Shown: one piece after another, positions 1 through 6,700 of the stretch | How positions within the stretch are numbered: the stretch's first letter is position 1 | Layout of the letters: every line of letters starts with the position of its first letter | Assembly: GCA_947166955.1 (NCBI GenBank) | Contig: CAMVGI010000054.1 | Coordinates: forward strand, 1-7,757 | DNA: 7,757 nt | DNA from: an uncultured Clostridia bacterium | Lineage (GTDB): Bacteria > Bacillota_A > Clostridia > Oscillospirales > Oscillospiraceae | Reading direction: 5' to 3' | The notes under the pieces: model-generated | Databases searched by the model: none | The model's input: the letters and a program-made list of their open reading frames with translations, nothing else | Told to the model about the DNA's origin: nothing | Made by a program: the position numbers and the translations under genes

Positions 1-1113
1 GACACGCTCTATTCCATTGCCCGGCAGTACGGTGTCAGCGAGCTGACGCTGTATCGCAACAACTATCCCCTCCTCGGCCGGCCCGTGCTGCGCACAGGCG
101 AGGAGCTGGTCATCGCCTACGAGGATGACGCGGGGCTGGGACGCATCGGCGTCAACGGCTATGCCTATCCCTTCATTGATGAATCACTGCTCTCTGCCGC
201 AGCGCCGTATCTGAGCTATCTCACGCCCTTCACCTACGGCATTGCGCAGGACGGGCGGCTGCTGCCGCTGGCGGACGAGGAGCTGCTTGCCGCCGCGGCG
301 CGCTACCGCGTCGCGCCGCTGATGCACCTGTCCACGCTGACCGAGGCGGGCAATTTCTCCAACGAGCGCTCGTCGCTTCTGCTGAACGATCCTGCGCTGC
401 AGGAAGCGCTGATCCGGGACGTGATCGCCACGATGCAGCGCAAAAACTACTATGGGCTGGACGTCGATTTTGAATTCGTTTTCCCGGCCGAGCGCACGCT
501 CTACGCTGACTTTATCCGCACGCTGCGCGAGCGGCTCAATCCCCTGGGCTATCCGGTCACGGTGGCCCTCGCGCCCAAGACGCGTGCCGACCAGCCGGGG
601 CTGTTATACGAGGCGCACGACTATGCGCTGCTCGGCGCGGCGGCGAACGCCGTGCTGCTGATGACCTACGAGTGGGGCTATACCTACGGCCCGCCGATGG
701 CGGTCGCGCCCATTCCGCAGGTGCGCGCCGTGCTCGACTACGCCGTGCGCGTCATCGAGCGGAGCAAGATCTTCCTGGGCGTGCCGCTTTACGGCTACGA
801 CTGGCCGCTGCCCTACGTGCGCGGCACGACGCGCGCGCAGTCGATCTCGCCGCGTTACGCGGTGGAACTCGCGCTGCGCTACCGCACGGAGATATTATAC
901 GACGAGGCCGCGCAATCGCCGTACTTCTACTACACCGCGGAGGACGGCACGCGGCACGCCGTCTGGTTCGAGGACGCGCGCAGCATCGACGCGAAGCTTG
1001 CGCTCGTCGCGGAATACGGCTTGCAGGGCGTGGGGTACTGGAGCCTCATGCGCGACATGCCGCAGAACTGGACGCTGCTCCACGCGCGCTACGCGGTGGA
1101 AACGGTGCTGTAG
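1..1113 (+). CDS. LysM-GH18 spore-germination-type glycosyl hydrolase (YaaH/SleL-like), 5' end missing
   Basis: The frame is open from base 1, so the start lies outside the window; 370 residues are visible. Visible residues 1-40 form a LysM peptidoglycan-binding repeat (begins DTLYSIARQYGV, ends GEELVIAY). From about residue 47 a glycoside hydrolase family 18 barrel follows, with the catalytic-strand motif YGLDVDFEF: Asp154, Asp156 and the proton donor Glu158. The later blocks GVPLYGYDW and GVGYWSLMRDMPQNW are typical of the YaaH/SleL (YdhD) group. In that family the enzymes are N-acetylglucosaminidases acting on spore cortex or cell-wall peptidoglycan, and LysM holds them at the wall. An in-frame GTG at position 85 is not the start, because it falls inside the LysM repeat. 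Further LysM repeats or a signal peptide may lie upstream. A hairpin terminator follows the stop. A cortex-lytic role is inferred from family membership. Confidence 0.9.
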   Translation, partial: DTLYSIARQYGVSELTLYRNNYPLLGRPVLRTGEELVIAYEDDAGLGRIGVNGYAYPFIDESLLSAAAPYLSYLTPFTYGIAQDGRLLPLADEELLAAAARYRVAPLMHLSTLTEAGNFSNERSSLLLNDPALQEALIRDVIATMQRKNYYGLDVDFEFVFPAERTLYADFIRTLRERLNPLGYPVTVALAPKTRADQPGLLYEAHDYALLGAAANAVLLMTYEWGYTYGPPMAVAPIPQVRAVLDYAVRVIERSKIFLGVPLYGYDWPLPYVRGTTRAQSISPRYAVELALRYRTEILYDEAAQSPYFYYTAEDGTRHAVWFEDARSIDAKLALVAEYGLQGVGYWSLMRDMPQNWTLLHARYAVETVL

Positions 1114-1137
1114 GGAAAAACGCGGGGAACAAAAAAG

Positions 1138-1167
1138 AAAAAGCCGGCGATCGTTCGCCGGCTTTTT
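1138..1167. terminator. Bidirectional rho-independent terminator
   Basis: A perfect 13-bp inverted repeat (1138-1150 pairing with 1155-1167; GC core AGCCGGCGA) encloses a 4-base loop. An A-tract leads the left arm and a T-tract ends the right arm, so the hairpin works in both directions. It lies 24 bases after the stop of the plus-strand GH18 gene and 20 bases beyond the stop of the minus-strand hsp20 gene, so it can serve both convergent transcripts. Confidence 0.92.
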
Positions 1168-1187
1168 CCGTGATACGTTTTTGCGCC

Positions 1188-1649
1188 TTACTGGATCTCG
1201 ATGCGCCGCGCGCTGGAGACCGTCTGCTGCTTTTTCGGGAGCGTCAGCTTCAGCACGCCGTCGGCGTACTCCGCCTTCATCCCGCTCTCCTCGATGCCGC
1301 TGACGTCGAACGAGCGGCGGTAGCTGCCGTAGCTGCGCTCGCAGCGGAGGTAGTTGCCCTCCTTGTCCTTCTCCTCGTGGTCGCTGTGGCGCTCGGCGCT
1401 GATGGTCATGGTGTCGCCGTCGAGGTCGATGTGGATGTCCTCTTTCTTGAAGCCGGGGAGATCCGCCTCAAGCAGATAGCTGTCGCCCTTGTCCTGAATG
1501 TCGGTCTTAAACTCGGCCAGAGCGTTGAAGCCGCGGTCGTTCCAGAAGTCGTTGCCGAAGAACGCGCGCTCAAGGTTCTCCATCTCGCGGAAGGGGTTGT
1601 AGGTGCTCACACGGTTGTTCCTGTGTTCAAAAGGTCTGAGTTCAAACAT
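1188..1649 (-). CDS. Hsp20 family small heat shock protein
   Basis: A 153-residue small heat shock protein: an ATP-independent holdase that binds unfolding proteins and hands them to DnaK/ClpB-type systems. Residues 1-45 are the variable N-terminal arm, containing the common NPFREMENL segment. An alpha-crystallin domain spans about 46-140, including LEADLPGFKKEDI (60-72) and the signature A126-EYA-D-G-V-L133. The C-terminal tail ends RRIEIQ, giving the I-x-I oligomerisation motif (I150, I152). The start is ATG at 1649, preceded by GGAGG with 8 bases spacing. A TTG two codons upstream would be only 2 bases from that GGAGG and is rejected. The gene stands alone, with terminator 1138-1167 downstream. 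About 143 bases upstream lies a perfect CIRCE operator, so control by the HrcA repressor and induction by heat are inferred. Confidence 0.95.
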   Translation of the reverse strand: MFELRPFEHRNNRVSTYNPFREMENLERAFFGNDFWNDRGFNALAEFKTDIQDKGDSYLLEADLPGFKKEDIHIDLDGDTMTISAERHSDHEEKDKEGNYLRCERSYGSYRRSFDVSGIEESGMKAEYADGVLKLTLPKKQQTVSSARRIEIQ

Positions 1650-1655
1650 GATCAA

Positions 1656-1664
1656 TTCCTCCTT
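1656..1664 (-). promoter_or_regulatory. Ribosome binding site of hsp20
   Basis: On the minus strand this reads AAGGAGGAA, with the GGAGG core 8 bases before the ATG at 1649. Its position decides for ATG over the TTG at 1655. Confidence 0.85.
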
Positions 1665-1698
1665 TTTATGTATGCCGCTTGCGCGGTGGTATATGAAC

Positions 1699-1730
1699 CT
1701 GTCCGAAAGGTTCCTTTTCCCTTTGGACAG
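1699..1730 (-). other. Hairpin in the hsp20 leader
   Basis: Arms 1699-1710 (CTGTCCGAAAGG) and 1720-1730 (CCTTTGGACAG) pair over 11 base pairs with one bulged G and a 9-base loop. In the minus-strand transcript this is a leader hairpin, about 35 bases upstream of the hsp20 ribosome binding site. It is not followed by a U-tract in that direction, so it is not an hsp20 terminator. On the plus strand it is followed by only TTTT, and no plus gene ends here. A role in mRNA stability or temperature-dependent translation is possible but not shown. Confidence 0.5.
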
Positions 1731-1788
1731 TTTTGAGTATATCCACGACCTGTGAACAAAAATACGTCTTTTTATGAACGGACTATGA

Positions 1789-1818
1789 ATTTTAGCACTC
1801 GCGACAATCGAGTGCTAA
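1789..1818 (-). promoter_or_regulatory. Candidate hsp20 promoter overlapping CIRCE
   Basis: Read on the minus strand, TTAGCA (1813-1818; 4 of 6 to TTGACA) is followed after 18 bases by TAAAAT (1789-1794; 5 of 6 to TATAAT). The base triplet TGC directly before TAAAAT gives an extended -10. Most of this promoter is made of the CIRCE arms, so HrcA bound there would block RNA polymerase. It would produce a leader of about 130 bases. No better minus-strand promoter was seen nearer the gene, but the true start site is not proven. Confidence 0.5.
1792..1818. promoter_or_regulatory. CIRCE operator (HrcA binding site)
   Basis: TTAGCACTC (1792-1800), a 9-base spacer (1801-1809) and GAGTGCTAA (1810-1818): a perfect match to the CIRCE consensus TTAGCACTC-N9-GAGTGCTAA, with no mismatch in either arm. 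CIRCE is bound by the heat-shock repressor HrcA and usually precedes hrcA-grpE-dnaK-dnaJ or groES-groEL. Here it lies between the divergent hsp20 gene and the deacetylase-like lipoprotein gene. It overlaps the likely hsp20 promoter and ends 20 bases before the -35 of the plus-strand promoter, so hsp20 is the more likely target. Confidence 0.97.
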
Positions 1819-1838
1819 AACTTTTTTGCGAAGGGGGA

Positions 1839-1867
1839 TGGAAAAAGCGCGGAAAGGCTGATATAAT
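1839..1867 (+). promoter_or_regulatory. Promoter of the lipoprotein-cdd unit
   Basis: TGGAAA (1839-1844; 4 of 6 to the -35 consensus), a 17-base spacer and a perfect TATAAT (1862-1867). Transcription would start near 1874, leaving a leader of about 40 bases before the ATG at 1916. The CIRCE element lies just upstream of the -35 rather than over the promoter. Confidence 0.75.
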
Positions 1868-1915
1868 GACTATAACACAGCCGTTGCAAAGTACGAAAGA
1901 AAGGTCTTGAGGCAC

Positions 1916-3253
1916 ATGAAACGTTTTCTCGCGCTCGCGCTGGCGCTTTTGACGCTCGCGAGCCTGCTGACCGCCTGCGGCAAGAAGGAGCCCGCGCCGA
2001 CGCCGGAACAGCCCTCCGCGCAGACCGCACAGCCTGCGCAGCCGGACACGCAGCCCGACGCGCAGCCGTCGGATACGCAGCCGTCGCCCGAACCGCAGAA
2101 TGCGGAACCGGCGGCGCAGCCCGCCCAGACGGGCGCCGACCCCTACGACGCGGTGAAGAACTATTGGAAGCCGGAGCAGCTCACGCAGGCGTGGGGGCCG
2201 GATCAGGTGGTGGAGCATTTGTTTTTCCACCCGATCATCGCGTATCCGAAGTACGCGTTCCATGAATGCGGCGCGTCGCAGTCGCAGCGCTACGGCCTCG
2301 ACGATTGGATGTGCACGGTGGACGAGTACAACAAGATCCTGCAGAGCGTCTACGACCGCGGCTACATCCTCGTGCGCATGGAGGACGTGTGGAGCGAGTA
2401 CACGACCGACAGCGGCGAGCAGCGTATGAAGCGCAACACGCTCATGCTGCCGGAGGGCAAAAAGCCGCTCGTCATCTCGTTCGACGACGTGAACTACTAC
2501 CCCTATATGCTCGAAGAGGGCTTCGCGTCGAAGCTCGTCGTGGGCGACGACGGGGAGATCTGGGCGGAGTGCTACGACCCCTATAAGAAAGAGACCATCC
2601 TCACGAAGGAGCTGGACGCGACGCCCATCCTCGACACCTTCGTTTACGAGCATCCCGATTTCTCCCTCAACGGCGCGAAGGCGATCTTCTCGCTCACGGG
2701 CTACGAGGGCATCCTCGGCTACCGCACGCAGAACGACATCGACATCGCCGCCAACGACCCGCGCCGCCCCGAATCCGACGCGCACCGCAACGCGGAGATC
2801 GAGGCGGTCAAGCCGGTCATCAAGCGCCTGAAGGAGACGGGCTGGACGTTCGGCAGCCACACCTGGGGCCACATCCGCCTCGCCGACCGGTCGCTGGAGA
2901 AGATCGTCCGCGACACCGAGCGCTGGGAGGAGGAGGTCGGCTCGCTCGTCGGCCCGACGCAGATTTTGTTCTACCCGCACGGCGGACGCCCCGACGGCGA
3001 CGACTGGCACAAGACCGGCGAGCGCTTCAAATACCTGCAAAGCAAGGGCTTCCGCGTCTTTGCGAGCGTCGGCATCAACTCCTTCAGCTACATCAAGCCC
3101 GACATCAGCGCGGTCATCTGCGACCGCCTGCATCCGGACGGAACGACGCTGCGCCACTCGCGCGAGCGCTACCTCCAATTCTACGACGCGAAGGACATCA
3201 TGGACGTCGCCGTCCGCCCGAAGGATGAGACGCATACCATTGATTGGCAGTAA
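1916..3253 (+). CDS. Lipoprotein with divergent polysaccharide deacetylase (NodB-like) domain
   Basis: A 445-residue secreted lipoprotein. Residues 1-20 are a signal peptide (K2R3, then a Leu/Ala core) ending in the lipobox LTAC, with Cys21 as the lipidation site. Residues 26-73 are a Pro/Gln/Ala/Thr-rich linker. The rest resembles the NodB carbohydrate esterase fold. Motif 1 is SFDDV with D190 and D191 (usual TFDDG). Motif 2 is SHTWGH with H315 and H319, completing the Asp-His-His metal site. Motif 3 is FYPHGG (353-357 region; usual RPPYG type). Between motifs 1 and 2 are about 120 residues, longer than in typical NodB domains. The expected role is metal-dependent deacetylation of a wall or extracellular polysaccharide outside the membrane; the substrate is unknown, and the altered motifs leave room for another activity. 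ATG at 1916 is preferred (AAAGG 11 bases upstream); the in-frame TTG at 1907 is too close to that site. cdd follows after 12 bases. Confidence 0.85.
   Translation: MKRFLALALALLTLASLLTACGKKEPAPTPEQPSAQTAQPAQPDTQPDAQPSDTQPSPEPQNAEPAAQPAQTGADPYDAVKNYWKPEQLTQAWGPDQVVEHLFFHPIIAYPKYAFHECGASQSQRYGLDDWMCTVDEYNKILQSVYDRGYILVRMEDVWSEYTTDSGEQRMKRNTLMLPEGKKPLVISFDDVNYYPYMLEEGFASKLVVGDDGEIWAECYDPYKKETILTKELDATPILDTFVYEHPDFSLNGAKAIFSLTGYEGILGYRTQNDIDIAANDPRRPESDAHRNAEIEAVKPVIKRLKETGWTFGSHTWGHIRLADRSLEKIVRDTERWEEEVGSLVGPTQILFYPHGGRPDGDDWHKTGERFKYLQSKGFRVFASVGINSFSYIKPDISAVICDRLHPDGTTLRHSRERYLQFYDAKDIMDVAVRPKDETHTIDWQ
1991..2134 (+). repeat. QP-rich low-complexity linker repeat within the lipoprotein gene
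   Basis: This stretch encodes residues 26-73, with seven Gln-Pro dipeptides and irregular units such as QPDTQPDAQPSDTQPS. At DNA level, CGCAGCC-type units recur. It probably serves as a flexible spacer that carries the catalytic domain away from the lipid anchor and through the wall. Such tracts tend to vary in length between strains. Confidence 0.75.
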
Positions 3254-3265
3254 GGAGGCATTTCT

Positions 3266-3673
3266 ATGGCGACGGAAAAGGAACTGATCGAAAAAGCGAC
3301 CGCCATGCTCGATTTTTCGTACGTGCCCTATTCCCACTTCCCCGTGGGCGCGGCGATCGAGTGCGACGACGGCGCGGTCTATACCGGCTGCAACATTGAA
3401 AACGCAAGCTATGGCCTCACGAACTGCGCCGAGCGCACCGCGGCGTTCAAGGCGGTCAGCGAGGGGCATCGCAAGTTCAAGCGCATCGTGATCGCGGGCC
3501 GCTGCGAGGATTTCTGCTGGCCCTGCGGCGCGTGCCGCCAGGTGCTCTACGAGTTCGGCGGGCCGGACATGGAGATCATCACGCTCAACGGCGCGGGCGA
3601 GGCGGCGCGCGCCCCGCTCAAGGAAATGCTGCCCTATGCCTTCGGCCCCGAATGGCTCGGGGTGGAGCAATAA
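3266..3673 (+). CDS. cdd: Cytidine deaminase
   Basis: A 135-residue enzyme, the usual length for the small homotetrameric cytidine deaminases, which convert cytidine and deoxycytidine to uridine and deoxyuridine in cytosolic pyrimidine salvage. The N-terminal part contains YSHFPVGAA and the substrate-binding GCNIENASYGLTNCAER. Zinc ligands are Cys54 (in the CAE motif, with Glu56 as the catalytic proton shuttle) and Cys87 and Cys90 (in PCGACRQ). The three-cysteine set marks the tetrameric Gram-positive type rather than the dimeric E. coli type. The ATG at 3266 has GGAGG (3254-3258) with 7 bases spacing, directly behind the stop of the lipoprotein gene. The two are probably co-transcribed, although no functional link between them is obvious. 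Terminator 3680-3707 follows. Confidence 0.97.
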   Translation: MATEKELIEKATAMLDFSYVPYSHFPVGAAIECDDGAVYTGCNIENASYGLTNCAERTAAFKAVSEGHRKFKRIVIAGRCEDFCWPCGACRQVLYEFGGPDMEIITLNGAGEAARAPLKEMLPYAFGPEWLGVEQ

Positions 3674-3679
3674 GCATGA

Positions 3680-3707
3680 AAAAAGCAGCCCGTAAGGGCT
3701 GCTTTTT
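3680..3707. terminator. Bidirectional rho-independent terminator
   Basis: A perfect 12-bp stem (3680-3691 with 3696-3707; core AGCAGCCC / GGGCTGCT) closes a GTAA loop. It has an A-tract on the left and a T-tract on the right, so it can end both the plus-strand cdd transcript and the convergent psuG transcript, whose stop is at 3717-3719. Confidence 0.92.
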
Positions 3708-3716
3708 GCTGCGCTT

Positions 3717-4643
<927 letters not shown>

Positions 4644-4676
4644 AATATGTCAGCTCCTTCTTCAAAAGTCGCGCCC

Positions 4677-4705
4677 ATTTTAGCCCAAATTTACGGAAAA
4701 GTCAA
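4677..4705 (-). promoter_or_regulatory. psuG promoter
   Basis: On the minus strand, TTGACT (4700-4705; 5 of 6) and TAAAAT (4677-4682; 5 of 6) are separated by exactly 17 bases. The leader to the ATG at 4643 would be about 27 bases, which leaves no room for a structured riboswitch. Confidence 0.82.
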
Positions 4706-4715
4706 CGTACGGGGC

Positions 4716-4744
4716 TTGAATTTGCGGAACAAACGGCATATAAT
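4716..4744 (+). promoter_or_regulatory. asnS-greA-lysS operon promoter
   Basis: TTGAAT (4716-4721; 4 of 6), a 17-base spacer and a perfect TATAAT (4739-4744). Initiation near 4751 gives a leader of about 28 bases to the asnS ATG. The -35 boxes of this promoter and of psuG are only 10 bases apart, back to back. Confidence 0.82.
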
Positions 4745-4764
4745 ACTCCCACTATTGTGAAAAA

Positions 4765-4770
4765 AGGTGG
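4765..4770 (+). promoter_or_regulatory. Ribosome binding site of asnS
   Basis: AGGTGG sits 8 bases before the ATG at 4779. An in-frame GTG at 4767 lies inside this site, so it cannot be the start. Confidence 0.75.
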
Positions 4771-4778
4771 AAAACACT

Positions 4779-6173
<1,395 letters not shown>

Positions 6174-6202
6174 CGAATCAACCGAAAGGAAGGGCATTCG
6201 GC

Positions 6203-6688
6203 ATGAAGAAAGAATACAAGATGAGCGCGGAGCGCCAGCAGGAGCTCAAGGACGAACTCAACTACCTCAAGACCGTCCGCGAAAAGGAAGTGGCGGAGCT
6301 GATCAAGGAGGCGCGCGGCTTCGGCGACCTCTCGGAAAACAGCGAGTACGACGAGGCGAAGAACGAGCAGGGCAAGCTCTACTCCCGCATCGCCGAGATC
6401 GAGGACATCCTGCTCCACTCCGTCATCGTCACCGAGAGCGACGAGCACGGCAACGCCGTGAGCATCGGCTGCCGCGTCGTCGTCGCGGAGATGAAGGGCA
6501 GCCAGGGCGGCCAGGCGCTGCCGGAAAACAAGGTCGTCGGCTCGCAGGAGGCCGATCCCATGAACCGCGCCGTCAGCGAGGACTCCCCCTTCGGCAAGGC
6601 GCTCATGGGCGCCAAGGAGGGCGACACGATCACGGTCGAGGCGCCCGTGGGCGAGATCAAGTACCGCGTCGTGAAGATCGAGAGATAA
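6203..6688 (+). CDS. greA: Transcription elongation factor GreA
   Basis: A 161-residue Gre factor that enters the RNA polymerase secondary channel and stimulates cleavage of backtracked transcripts. The N-terminal coiled coil (about 8-75) carries the tip motif GDLSENSEYDEAK (from residue 41), with acidic residues Asp42 and Glu45 matching the catalytic pair D41/E44 of E. coli GreA. The C-terminal FKBP-like domain includes KVVGSQEADP, SEDSPFGKALMGAKEGD and the final GEIKYRVVKIE strand. Residues around 95-110 (EMKGSQGGQALPEN) are Gly/Gln-rich where other GreA proteins have a hydrophobic strand. The ATG at 6203 follows GGAAGG with 9 bases spacing; the frame is open further upstream, but that overlaps asnS and is not GreA. 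It lies 29 bases after asnS and 12 before lysS, so it is operonic. Confidence 0.96.
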   Translation: MKKEYKMSAERQQELKDELNYLKTVREKEVAELIKEARGFGDLSENSEYDEAKNEQGKLYSRIAEIEDILLHSVIVTESDEHGNAVSIGCRVVVAEMKGSQGGQALPENKVVGSQEADPMNRAVSEDSPFGKALMGAKEGDTITVEAPVGEIKYRVVKIER

Positions 6689-6700
6689 AGGGGAATACCG

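Noticed and set aside
85..87. GTG as a start for the GH18 gene
   Set aside because: The frame continues upstream to base 1 and encodes a LysM repeat that this start would cut in half.
1699..1734. Hairpin plus TTTT as a plus-strand terminator
   Set aside because: No plus-strand gene ends here and the T-tract is short. It fits better as a leader structure of the minus-strand hsp20 transcript.
672..1736. A 354-codon plus-strand frame running through the end of the GH18 gene, the terminator and antisense to hsp20
   Set aside because: It crosses a strong terminator and is out of frame with the conserved GH18 gene. Its sequence is biased and has no domain.
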